A stretch of DNA of 64,000 bases, taken from positions 11,049,814-11,113,813 of the forward strand of contig ML682059.1 in the NCBI GenBank assembly GCA_007922195.1. The letters are read 5' to 3'. The position numbers and the translations under genes are program-made. The stretch is from Podocnemis expansa. Lineage: Eukaryota > Chordata > Testudines > Podocnemididae. Below are positions 34,905-45,779 of the stretch, piece by piece; position 1 is the first letter of the stretch, and the number at the start of each line of letters is the position of its first letter. The notes under the pieces are model-generated. The model made no database searches and was not told where the DNA came from. It was given only the letters and a program-made list of their open reading frames with translations.

Positions 34905-37900
34905 CACAGAACCATAGAATCATAGGGTTAGAAGGGACCTCACGAGGTCATCTAGTCCAACCCCGTGCAAAAAAAGAGAGGAAAAAAAAAGGCAGGAGCA
35001 CTCTCACTAAATCATCCCAGCTAGGGTTTTGTCTAACTGAGCCTTAAATATCTCCAAAGATGGAGATACTGCCACCTCCCTATGTAATCCATTCCAATGC
35101 TTCACCACCCTCCTAGTAAGAAAGATTTCCCTAATATCCAACCTCAACCTCCCCAGCTGCAACTTGAAACCATTGTTCCTTGTTCCGTCCTCTGTTACTA
35201 CTGAAAACAGCTGAGCTCCATCCTCCCTGGAGCATCCCTTCAAGTAGTTGAAGGTTGCTATCAAATCCCNNNNNNNNNNNNNNNNNNNNNNNNNNNNNNN
35301 NNNNNNNNNNNNNNNNNNNNNNNNNNNNNNNNNNNNNNNNNNNNNNNNNNNNNNNNNNNNNNNNNNNNNTCTTTCTAATTTGTCCACATCCTTTTTGTAG
35401 TAGGGAGCCCAGAATTGGACACAGTATTTCAGATGCAGTCTCACCAGTGCCGAATAGAGGGGAACAATCACATCCCTTGATCTGCTGGCAACACTTCTAC
35501 TTGTCCTTGTTGAACCTCGTGAGATTTCTATTGGCCCACTGCTCCAATTTGTCAAGGTCTCCCTGAATCCTGCTCCTGCCCTCCAGCTTGGTGTCATCCG
35601 CAAACTTAGTGAGTGTGCAATCTATCCAGTCATCCAGATCATTAATGTAAACGTTGAACAGAAATGGCCCCAGGACCGACCCCTGGGGCACACCACTTGT
35701 TATCGGTTGCCAACTAGACATGGACCCACGGATTCCTACACGCTGAAACTGTTGATCTAGCCAGTTCTCTATCCACCTTACAGTCCACACATCCAGCCCA
35801 TACTTCCTTAGCCTTCTGACAAGAATGCTGTGGGAAACCATATCAAAAGACTTGCTAAAGTTGAGGTGTATCACATCAATGGCTCTTCCCACATCCACGA
35901 ATGCAGTCATATCGTCATAGAATGCAATGAGGTTGGTTGGGCATGATTTACCCGTGGTGAATCCATGCTGACTGTTCCTAACCAATCAGGGTGGATTCTT
36001 TGAGAACCTGCTCCATGCTTTTTCCAGCGATTGAGGTGAGGCTGACAGGTCTATAATTCCCCAGATCCTCCTTTTTTCCTTCTTGAAGATGGGCACTATA
36101 TTTTCTTTTTTCCAGTCTTCCAGCACCTCCTCTGTACACTATGAGTTTACAGAGATAATGGCCAGCAGCATTGCTATCTCATGAGCCTACTCCCCCAGCA
36201 CCCTCAGATGCAGTTCGTCCGGCCCCATGGACTTGTGCACATCCAGCTTCTTTAAGTAGTCCCTAATCTGACCATCTGTCACCAAGGGCCTCTTTTCTTT
36301 TCTCCAATCTGCCATACCCAGTGTATTGGGCTGGGAGCTGGCTGTCCATGTGAAAACTGAAGTAAAAAAAAGCATTGAGCTCTTCAGCCTTTTCCTCATC
36401 CTCTACCACAAGGATACCTGCCCCATTCAGTAAGGGGCGTACACATTCTTGATCCTCTTCTTTTTATTGACATACTTGTGGAACTCCTTCCTGTTATCCT
36501 TCACATCCCTTGCAAGCTGCAATTCCAATTGTTCTTTGCTCTTTCTGATTTTATTCCTGCAGTCCTGAGCAATATCTTTGTATGCCGTCCTAGTCATTTG
36601 TCCAAGCTTCCATTTCTATAAGCTTCCTTTCTATGGTTGAGCTCAGTGCAGAGTTCTCTGTTAAGCCACGCTGAGCGCCTTCCACGTATGCTGTTCTTTC
36701 TGCTCATCGGAATGGTATCTTCCTGTGCCCTTAGCAGGGTTTCTTTATAATACAGCCAGCTTTTTCGGACATCCTTCCCCTTCAGATCAGCCTTCCAAGG
36801 AATCCTGCCAATCAGTTCCCTAAGGGAGCCAAATTCTGCTTTTCTGAAGTCCAGGGTCTGCATTTTGCTTCTTTCCTTTTTTCCATTAATCAGCATCTTG
36901 AACTCTATCATCTCATGGTCACTGCTGCCCAGGTTGCTGTTCACTTCTACTTCCCCAGTCAATTCTCTGTTTGTGTGCAGCAGGTTGAGAGGTGCAAGGC
37001 CTCTAGTTGGTTCCTCCAGCATTTGTACCAGGATGCTGTCCTCAACACTCTCCAGAAACTTCTTGGATTGCCTGTGCCCTGCTGTACTCCCCTCCCAGCA
37101 GATGTCAGGGTAATTGAAGTCCCCCATAAGAACGAGGGCTTGTGATCTGGAAACTTCTGCCAGTTGTCCATAGAATGCCTGATCCAACTCCTCCTTCTGG
37201 TCCGGTGGTCTATAGCAGACACCCATCACGACATCCCCCTTGTTGCCCTCTCCTCTAAACTTAACCCACAGACTTTCAACTGGCTTGTTTCCACACCCAT
37301 AGTGGAGCTCTGAGCAGTCATAGAGCTCTTTTAAATATAGCGCTACTCCTCTCCCTCTTCTTCACTGCCTGTCCTTCCTGAACAATTTATACCCATCCAT
37401 GGCAGAGCTCCAATCATGCAAGCTATCCCACCATGTGTCTGTTATTCCAATTATATCATAGATCCTTGTCTGTGCCAGTGCTACCAATTTTTCCTGCTTG
37501 TTTCCCAGGCTCCTCACATTTGTGTACAGGCACCTAAAATACCGGGCTAATTGCCCTACTTTCCTCTGTCGATTTTCAGTTCCATTGCATCTAGCTCTTT
37601 GCATTTTCTCCCGGTGTTGTCCTTCCCTGCTCACCTCAGGTATTAGAGCTTCATTAGGACACCTAAGATGATTATTTGATACCCCACCCCCATGTTCCAA
37701 CTACCCTCTCTTTTATCCCCGGTGTTACAGTCCTGGCACCCCCCAAGTTCCATCCCTTCCCCCAGGTCTCCCATGTTGTGACTTACTTGTGGGCTTTGAT
37801 CACCTTCCCCTTTCAAGCCTAGTTTAAAGCCCTCCTCACTAGGTTAGCCGTCTGTGTCCGAATATGCTCTTCCCCTTCCTCGACAGGTGGAGTCCATCTC

Positions 37901-39290
37901 TGCCTAGCAGTCCCTCTTCCTAGAACAGCACCCCATGGTCAAGGAAGCCAAAGTCCTGACGACACCATCTTCATGGCCAGGCATTCACCTCCAGGATTTA
38001 TCTGTCTGCTCAGGCCCCTACCCTTGACCAGGAGGATCAAAGAGAACAGCACCTGTGCTCCGAACTCCTTCACCCGCGCTCCCAGAGCCCTGTAGTCACT
38101 TTTGATCCGCTAAGGATCACCTCTCGCAGTATCATTGGTTCCTACATGGATGAGTAGCATGGGGTAGTAGTCAGAGAAGCGGATGATTCTTGACAATCCC
38201 TCCGTAACATCTCGGTTATGGGCCCCCAGATGCAGCATGCTCCCCAAGAAGCCTTGTCAGGGCGACAGATGGGTGCCTCTGTCCCTGTCAGAAGGGAGTC
38301 CCCAACTACCACAAACCAGCATTTCCTCCTGGGTGTGATGGTTGTGATCCTCCCAGCCTCAGGGGTGCATGGAGTCTCCTCTTCCACCTCATCCAATGCC
38401 TCTAGCGCCATGTACTGGTTCTTAACCACAATGGATGGTGGGATGGGAGCAGGGGTAGAGCACTGCCTGCTGCCAGAGATAACCAGCTGCCATTGTCCTC
38501 CCTGTGCTATAGGCATCCCATCCTTCTCCAGTGGTGCAGCAGTAGTCTTTGGCACCTGGATAGTATTCTCCTCCTTGCATGTCTCCTTGTGAATGCTGTC
38601 ATGGAACTCAGGGTACTCCTGAGCCTAGACGCATTCTTCTGTAACTCTCCCAACTGCTTCCTGAGAGATTCCACCAGAAGGCACCTATCACATTGATTCA
38701 TCTCCCTAGCCTGGTTGTCTGTGAGTGGGAAATGCAGGCCACAGTCCCTGCAAGTCCGCACCAGGATCTGGGTAGAGATATCCATGGGCAGGATATCTGT
38801 CTGGATACAGGTGCTGGTGGAGGAGACAGAAGGGTGCTGGCACAAGCCGTGTGGCTCCTCTTCACCATTGTGGCCTCACCAACTCCTTCCCAAACTCCCT
38901 CTCAAACTCTGCTGTTTGCAGTCCCCTGGTCGTTCAGCCACTGGCTTTTAAGGCCTTCTCAGCCTAGGTCAGCCCTTGCCCTTCGTTAAGCACACAGGGG
39001 AAGGATGATCCCAAAGCTGATTGAGGCTGAGCAAAGGTGAGCAGGGAACAATGGTCCAAACAGCCCCCAGACAATCACACAATGACAATCCCAATTCACA
39101 CAGTAACTGACAAATAACAGAAATCACCTACAGGGAAAGGCACAAACACAGTCAGCAATTCAGCCACACAAGCTTCGCATTCTCCCTTGCTTCTTCAGCT
39201 GGGGGATTGCTTTTGCCTTTGCCTCCTTCTCAGGGCTTCACCAACTCCTTCCCTATCAAACTACCCTGTTTGCAGTCCTCTGTTTGCACA
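34905..39290 (-). mobile_element. Nearly full-length CR1 LINE, coding broken, with assembly gap
   Basis: The + strand starts with the antisense CR1 3' end (ACCATAGAATCATAGGGTTA, then GAAGGGACCTCACGAGGTCA). On the minus strand, ORF1 lies at about 38845-38142, with a zinc-finger-like CRDCGLHFP..CDRCLL and a coiled-coil-like LRKQLGELQKN. ORF2 follows in pieces: endonuclease (37700-36594; VRSLGNKQEKL, LMGDFNYPDICWE, SDHEMIEFKM), linker (36399-36187; KSMGPDELHLRVL) and reverse transcriptase (35985-35007; QGSVLGPFLFNVYINDLDD, FADDTKL). The C-terminal end reads RRVVKHWNGLHREV. Frameshifts and stops break ORF2, so it is inactive. Upstream of ORF1 a 5'-UTR sentence is present twice (38878 and 39239). 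The 100-N gap lies in the RT C-terminal part. Confidence 0.92.
35270..35369. other. Assembly gap of 100 Ns
   Basis: Exactly 100 undetermined bases interrupt the CR1 between AAATCCC and TCTTTCTAATTTG. A round number suggests a fixed-size placeholder, so the true missing length is unknown. In CR1 the missing part should encode a short RT C-terminal stretch. Confidence 0.98.
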
Positions 39291-39480
39291 AACCAGTGTG
39301 TGACAGCATTCTCTCCTATCTCTGATCTTGGTCTTCTGTATACTGATATGAAGTCCCATTTTGGTAGCTTCTGCTCTTATGGTCATACACAGGCTTTTCC
39401 TTCCATCCAAGTTACTAGTTAGCCAGCTCAGCAGTGAACACATATGTGAAGTTGCAGCTTAGCGAAAGATTTGAGGAGAT
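39290..39480 (-). mobile_element. LINE ORF2 fragment, upstream side of the CR1-split element
   Basis: The minus strand encodes SLLSWLTSNLDGRKSLCMTI, then RAEATKMGLHISIQKTKIRD. This is the segment directly after the FADD catalytic motif in RTE/L2-type LINEs (...LLSHxxxxLQEKxxxLxxEAxKxGLxINxxKTK). It precedes in coding order the fragment at 34904-34270, which supports one minus-strand LINE split by the CR1 between them. Confidence 0.68.
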
Positions 39481-41815
39481 AGACACTAATACGGATAAAT
39501 GACATAGAAAAACAATGGTACTTCTTCAAAAAAGCAAATATGGATGCAGCCAGGGCTATATTGGAATTAGAAGGTCAAAGAAAGATGGAGCTTTTTTCTA
39601 ATTGCATAGATTCATAGAAACTGGAAGGGATCATGAGAGGTCTTCAAGTCAAGTCTCCTGCACTCACAGCAGGACCAAGCACTATCTTAAAGCATCCCTG
39701 TCAGGTCTTTGTATAACCTGCTCTTAAACGCTTCCAATAATGGAGATTACACAGCTTGACTAGACAACTGATTCCAGTGGTTTATAACCCTGACAGTTGG
39801 GAATTTTTTCCTAATGGCCAACGTAAAGCTGTCTTGCTGTAACTGAAGCCCATTGCTTCTTGTCCTAACATGAGCAGTTAAAGGTTCTTTCAATCTTCCC
39901 TTGTAAGTCAAGTGTGCCAAACCTTTAATCATTCATGTTGCTCTTCTCTGGACTTTCTCCAATTTCTCCACATCTTTCCTGAAATGAGGCACCCAGAATT
40001 AGACACAATAGTCCAGTTGAGGCCTAATAAGCATAGAGTAGAGCAGAATTACTACTTCTCATTTCTGTCTTACAATACTCCTGTTAATATACCCAAGAAT
40101 GATGTCCGCTTTTTTTGCAACAGTGTTACATACTCTGTTGACTCATATTTAGCTTGTGGTCCACTATGGCACCCAGATCCCTTTCCACAGCATCCTTTCT
40201 GGGCAGCCATTGACAATTTTTTATGTGTGCAGTTGATTGTTCTGTCCTAAATGGAGTACTTTGCATTTGTCTTTATTGAATTTTATTCTATTTACCTCAG
40301 ACCATTTCACCGGTTTGTCCAAATCATTTTGAACTGTGATCCTGTCCTCCAAAGCACTTGCAACCCCTCCCAGCTTGGTATCGTTTGCAAACTGTGCAAG
40401 TGTGCTCTCTGTGCCATCAATCATTGATGAAAATATTGAACAGAGCTGGACTTAGAACTGATCACTTTGGTACCACAATTGTCATGCCCTTCCACTATGA
40501 CTGTGAACCAAGCCAACTATGCTCTGGGAGCAGTTACCCAACCAGTTTTGCACCCATCTTCTAGTAGCTTCATCTAGACTGTACTTCACTAGTTTGTTAA
40601 TAAGAATGTGGTGCAAAACCATATCAAAAGCCTTATTAAAGTCTAGATATACCACATCTACTGCTTCCCCTCTATCCACAAGGCTTATTACATGGAGGCT
40701 TGTTGAGGAGAGGAAAGAATTGAAGAAGAAAATTCAACAGGAATGAGACCAGTAAAAATAGCTATTCTGCAACAAATATATGTGGACAAAGACAAGTTAG
40801 TTAAATCGTCATTAAGAAGGAGAGAATGGATGGGAAACAAAGCAAAGGAAACCGAGGTGGTGTACAAGAGAGTATTCTCTAAAATTTTTATCTAAAAAAC
40901 TGATATCACAATTCTTAAATCATTGTGGCATTTTACTCAAGATTTTAACCACAGAGGATGGAACATTCCCAGGCTTTGTTTGGTCATGAGAACCAGTAAT
41001 GGAATTCAGAAATGTGAAGAAATAATATTTGAGGAATCAACTAAGGCCATAAATCATCTGAAAAGTGGGGGACAATTAAGCTGTGGTTAGATCCTTAAGT
41101 GTTAAAAGTTAGAAAGTATGATGTACATGTGCAGATTGTACAGAGTGATTTTTGGGAAGAGGAGGTCCATCCCAACAATTGGAGAGAGAATGTTATCTGT
41201 AGAAGCCCTGCAAAAGGCGGAGCAGTTTATCTGTGATAACTGAAGAGGGACTACTGCCTTATCCGTGCCTGGAATAGTGTTGCGTTGTTATTTTAATAGG
41301 ATGAAAACTGCCGTTGACAGATTACTCAGTGAAGAACAAGCAGGATTTCAATCCAGTAAATTATGTTCAGGTCAGATTTTGACCTTGTGAAGACTAATTG
41401 AGAAAAGCTTAGAATACTAGCAGTTGATTGATTTTTATGAAATTATTTGACAGTGGCCTCAGAGAAGCCCTCTGGAAGATCCTGAGGCACTATGAAATTT
41501 CAGCAAAGATTGTTAATTTGATAAAAGTTTTGCATGACAAGCCTGTGTTCTGCATCAGGACAGAGAGTGAAGACACAATGGTTTAAGATACTTTCAGGTG
41601 TAAGGAGAAGTTGTGTACCATCCCCACTTCTTTTCTTCCTTGCCATAAACACCATGATAAGAAGACTGACAGCTGTTAGATAGTGGTATTATTTGGGCAA
41701 GAAATAAGCTGCAAGATATAGATATTATAGATGGTACAGTTGTACTGGATATCAACTTGGAAGGTTTGAAAAGACTCAAAGAACAAAAGCAGATCTGAGT
41801 ATCACTACTGCTGCA
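39481..41815 (+). mobile_element. LINE ORF2 fragment on + strand, split by a second CR1
   Basis: Before the CR1 at 39603, the + strand gives LSERFEEIDTNTDK and ALG-like pieces. After it, at about 40690, TWRLVEERKELKKKIQQE continues the helical endonuclease-RT linker of RTE/L2-type LINEs. Further on come EEIIFEESTKAINHLKSGG (41020), WEEEVHPNNWRENVI (41155), VDRLLSEEQAGFQSSKLCSG (41310), and an RT end DIDIIDGTVVLDINLEGLKR (41715), where FADD is expected. Stops and shifts occur throughout. It ends close to 41815, at the point in the protein where the opposing minus-strand piece (39290-39480) begins. Confidence 0.68.
39603..40690 (-). mobile_element. CR1 LINE 3' fragment inserted into a LINE
   Basis: The + strand starts with ATAGATTCATAGAAACTGGA, then AGGGATCATGAGAGGTCTTC, the antisense CR1 3' end. 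On the minus strand it encodes RT motifs AVDVVYLDFNKAFDMVLHHI (40665-40600), LAQFANDTKLGGVASALEDR (40395-40330), FNKDKCKVLHLGQNNQLHT, and the C-terminal KKFPTVRVINHWNQLS. FAND replaces FADD, and frames are broken. The flanking LINE sequence reads across the insertion, so the CR1 came second. Confidence 0.88.
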
Positions 41816-42043
41816 CCCGGGGGATTTCTGAGTGCCCTGTTCCCATCCCTGCTTCTCTAGCCCTTCCCCTCTTCATGTGAACCATGCTGGGAGAAGTCTG
41901 CCTTTCAGGGATTGCCTAAACCTCTTCCCCCAACATCCCCATCGTGTGACTTAGAATCTGGGAACATCCTGGCCGTCTGGTTGGGAAGCTTAGAAAAGGC
42001 ATGGTTTGCCCATGCATGAAGAACATACTTCAGAGACGTACGT

Positions 42044-42102
<59 letters not shown>

Positions 42103-42199
42103 ACTTAATCAGAGACCTTTTGAAAAGAGAGTTAATTACAGATGTGGACGCTTATTGGACGAGGATGGGTAATTAAGGGTGCAAAAGTAAGTGGTAGTA
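41816..42199. repeat. Intron 4 segment with (GT)n(GA)n microsatellite
   Basis: A compound dinucleotide repeat, (GT)n at 42042-42068 followed directly by (GA)n to 42099, lies between unassigned sequence. Such tracts are usually variable in length between individuals. Confidence 0.93.
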
Positions 42200-43050
42200 G
42201 GGGACAGTGGGATTTCACAGTTCAAGGCAACTGTACCTGTATTTCCCCCTCCTTAATCCCTTGAAGGCACCCACTATAAGCTCCCAGCTCCTCAGCTGTC
42301 ACCTTTCTTGGGCAGAAACCTGCATTTCTCTCCTTCCTGTTGTGGGTTTTTCCCCAGGGCTTCATGGTTCTCTGCCTATGCTATTCTACTGCCAGCAAAC
42401 CAGACTGTATAAACAAGCCAATGTCTGCTCTTTCTCCATAAAGGCTGTGAACAGCAGTAATTGATAGCAGTTATGAGTTACCACATAGTTCTTTGTAATC
42501 AAGCACATTTATTCTTCAAAAGAAACCATTGTGGAGAAAACATTAAAAACAATGAAAAACCTTACATACTTGCTAGTAAGATTACTGGATTGCTCTCCCT
42601 CGTCAGCCTTCAACTCCAATAAGGGTTGTGACAGGAGTCAGTCCTTCAAACCCCACCAAGGGATTTTCCTGTGTCACAAGTTTGTCAGCCTTGGCTCAGA
42701 ACACACACAGCCATGACTAGTACAGTCATTTCCCTGTACAGCTCAGGCCTTTGATCGCCAGGTTCTGGGACTAGGTTATCAGCAGAAAATGATCCTGGCC
42801 TCAAGGCATATCTTCAAAAGGTTGGGTTTTTGCCTAACCAGGGATGGAAAATTTGCATTCAGCTCCCAGTAGTGATTTTCCTGGCAAATGCTTAGTATTG
42901 TTTGCCTCAGATGTCCATTTATTGTCTGGCCCTTCAATATATTCCTTTGAAGTTCATGACATTTCCTGTGGTTCAAATTCCATCTCCCTTCTTGAGAAGT
43001 TACATACAAACCTGGACTGCTGTAATACATAACCCTTTGCATTTAATCCA
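42200..43050. repeat. Probable interspersed repeat, possibly an antisense LTR
   Basis: Several sentences (AATCAAGCACATTTATTCTT, AAACATTAAAAACAATGAAA, CTGGGCAGAAACCTGCATTT-like) are familiar from a repeat that recurs in turtle genomes and behaves like an antisense retroviral LTR. I see no flanking duplication and no coding sequence. This is recollection only. Confidence 0.35.
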
Positions 43051-43684
43051 GTGGACTCCAAAGATGGTTAGTTAAATAAGTGTCCCACCCTGGGTCTATT
43101 GCAGAAAATTGCCAAATCTATGAGAATGGGTTTGGGCCTGCAGGGAGGGATAGAGATGTTACGCAGAAGTTGATCAATGGGCATAGGTGATAAGGAAGGG
43201 AAGAAAGGGTGGGGACTCTGGTAAGAGAGTGCAAGTAGTATCAGGGGAGGGGAGAAGACAGGAGGAACTGGTGAACTAAGGGATAGCACAGAAAGTTAAG
43301 GAGGACCCTTCATCCCTGAATTCTCCCCTTCTCTGTGTGTTCTGGGGTCTGGGAAACCCTACTCCTTTTGAGGCTTCTGAGCCTCACTCTTTGGTTCTTC
43401 ATGTGAGCTGGGATCCGAGCTTAAGGGAGTGAAGGTAACACCTGTAAAGATTTGAAATCCAGAAAATGAAATGTGGATGCATTTCACCTCAACTTCCCAT
43501 CTGTAAAATGGGGGCAAATGAAGTAACAGTCTTTGAAATCCACAGCAGAAAAGCATTTTATCAGAGCAACTTCTTTGTAAACTTAATAAAGAATCACAAC
43601 CGTTGAAATGACCGCTAACAAACATTTCTGTCTCTTTCTATTTAAAAAAAAAAAAAAAACTAGGACGGTAAATGGCAAAAATCT
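43051..43684. other. Intron 4: no gene; possible MIR fragment
   Basis: CCCATCTGTAAAATGGGGGC at 43498-43518 is the most MIR-like phrase in the window on the + strand, but little of the flanking element is recognisable. An A-run of 16 follows at about 43645-43660. Confidence 0.4.
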
Positions 43685-44467
43685 TTAACTCAGAGTTAAG
43701 GTTGCCTACTGTTAGCTTGTGCCCTTCCAGAATGTCAAGTTCAGCAAAACTCAGACATCTGAAAACCAGGAAAGGCAGTTAAGTTAAACACCCATGTGAC
43801 TTTAATTCTCTGTCCTTTTTAAGTAGGATGTCAGTACACTCATAACACGCATTCCTGCTCTGCCTTTTCACTACTATGCACTGGCACTACCTGTACTAGC
43901 CCTAACTCAAACACTGAGACTACTCCACAACAAAATAGCACACTTCTGAAATTTAACAGCCATTTAATAGCCTAACCCTTTCACACAGGATGCAATGTCA
44001 CACCTACACTTCCCCTTGCCCATCATTAAATCCACAGCCTGCTCTCGTATTTCTCCTCACTTTTCACAGTACACATAGTAAGAAGACCCGAGTACTGTGC
44101 TACCAACGTAATCTACACAATTTTATATTGAATGGATGCCGAACAAAATCTCCTGGATACATATGTATCTCTTTCTTTTAATAGCGCATTGAGGGGACTC
44201 AGACTTATGTCTACTTATAACAAGATCACACCTCATTCTAGCTTCTTCAGCTTTAGTCCTTTACCATTCAGTATACACACTACAGTGGGGATGCTGATGC
44301 AGTGCATGCAGAAAACTCCTGATGGCAGTTGCCAGTTCCATGGCTCAAGTTAGGATTATGTGGCTTGCACTTCTCTGTATTTCCTGGTTTTCAGAAGTTT
44401 GAATTTTGCAGACTCAGCATTGTGGAAAGGCATGAGCTATCACTGGGCAGCCTTAACTCTGAGTTAA
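43685..44467. mobile_element. Inverted-repeat element with about 85-bp TIRs and TTAA flanks
   Basis: The left arm from 43689 (CTCAGAGTTAAGGTTGCC...CTGAAAACCAGGAAA) aligns with the complement of the right arm ending at 44463 (CTCAGAGTTAAGGCTGCC...) over 84-85 bp at about 80% identity with one gap. TTAA occurs at both outer edges (43685-43688 and 44464-44467), as left by piggyBac-type transposition. A TAA/TTA duplication as in PIF/Harbinger would also fit. The interior encodes no transposase, so it is non-autonomous. Confidence 0.78.
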
Positions 44468-45226
44468 CAAAGCTTTTTGTCATTTAATAGTAAGAAATTA
44501 AGTAGTAAAACTTCTGCATGTTTTGTCACATTTTGCAGATAAAGGATTTCAATTTATTTTCTAAATGTGTTCATATATGGCTTCAAATTCTAAAAGTACA
44601 TAAATTAATACCATCTCCATGTGGTGTCCCCAAGTTGTGTACTTTCTTGTATTATCGTATGAAGATCTATGAAAACATGTTACATTTTAGCACATTTTGC
44701 ATAGTTGTGTATTCTTGACTCTAGCTATGAGGAAACTACTCATTGCATTATTTAGGTCTAGATCTTGGTTACATCTTACTGAACTTACTTCACATATGGA
44801 TTAGATTGAGTTACTTGGCGAGTTTTTAAATTTTACTTGTTTATTATTGTTTGTTATACCTTGTTTTTAATATTAATTCAATTTTCTTTTAAAAAGCCCT
44901 CCACGATGTGCACATGAAGGGTGCTAAATAAGTGTAAGTGATTGATTGAATCTAGTTTTAGAATTATGCCAGATTTTGGTCATTATGATTTCGTATGGTC
45001 ATCAACATATGCAAGAAATTGCATTTCTTGAATATAAATACCATAGCTACTCTCCATTTCTCTCTTCTGCAGTGCTTTTCATTTTGCTCTTGTTTAAGAT
45101 GGGGGGAAGCAGGACTAATAGTCCAAAGCCCCGTCTTTGTTAGTGTGTGTGCGTGTGTTAAAGGATTAATAAACAGTACCTTTCCATATCTATAGTATTT
45201 GTTTTCTCTGTTAATTTCTTTATTAG
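44468..45226. other. Intron 4 (3' end): mostly unassigned
   Basis: Around 44880-44955 the words AAGGGTGCTAAATAAGTGTA and GTGATTGATTGAA resemble the 3' tail of a MIR/L2-like repeat. GTGTGTGTGCGTGTGT lies at 45142-45158. No coding sequence is visible until exon 5. Confidence 0.4.
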
Positions 45227-45411
45227 CGGACATAGCTCAAAGATACAGGATAAGCAAATACCCAACCCTGAAACTCTTCCGGAATGGGATGATGATGAAG
45301 AGAGAGTATAGGGGTCAAAGATCAGTGACAGCAATAGCAGATTATATCAGGCAACAGAAAAGCAATCCTATTCGAGAAGTTAACGACTTGGAAGAAATTA
45401 AGTCTCTTGAT
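45227..45411 (+). CDS. ERP44: ERP44 exon 5: C-terminal half of thioredoxin domain a
   Basis: The acceptor is TTTATTAG and the donor GTAAGT. The first two bases complete a serine codon begun in exon 4. The exon then encodes DIAQRYRISKYPTLKLFRNG, including the cis-proline segment YPT that packs against the active-site cysteine in thioredoxin folds. It continues with MMMKREYRGQRSV, the helix ADYIRQQKSNP, and a linker ending LEEIKSLD at a codon boundary (phase 0). This is the longest exon in the window (185 nt). It is separated from exon 4 by nearly 32 kb, but the split serine codon and the unbroken alignment to the human protein tie the two together. Confidence 0.97.
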
Positions 45412-45779
45412 GTAAGTCTTTTGATTGGTGTTGTTATATGAAGAATGTGGATATTAAGAGTTTTGTATTTTGAGACAAATGAATCATGTAGAGTTTAATG
45501 TGGAGTATGTATTTTTGAACTTGTATCACTCAAAAGACTAATCAGCTTTTATATTACCAATGAAAAACAGATACCGTATATCATCGTGTATAAGCTGAAA
45601 ATTTTGTGCCTGAAAATTGGCTTCAGAACAGGCTCTCGGCTAATACTCCAGGGAATATGGTAGACAGCCCCTCCCAGGAGTTTCCCTGACCTTGTAGCAG
45701 GCCGGAGACCCAGTGTTGCCGGGCGGCCATCTTGGGCAGTCGGCCGGGGCTGGGGCTGGAGTGAGGAGGGGACCCCAGT

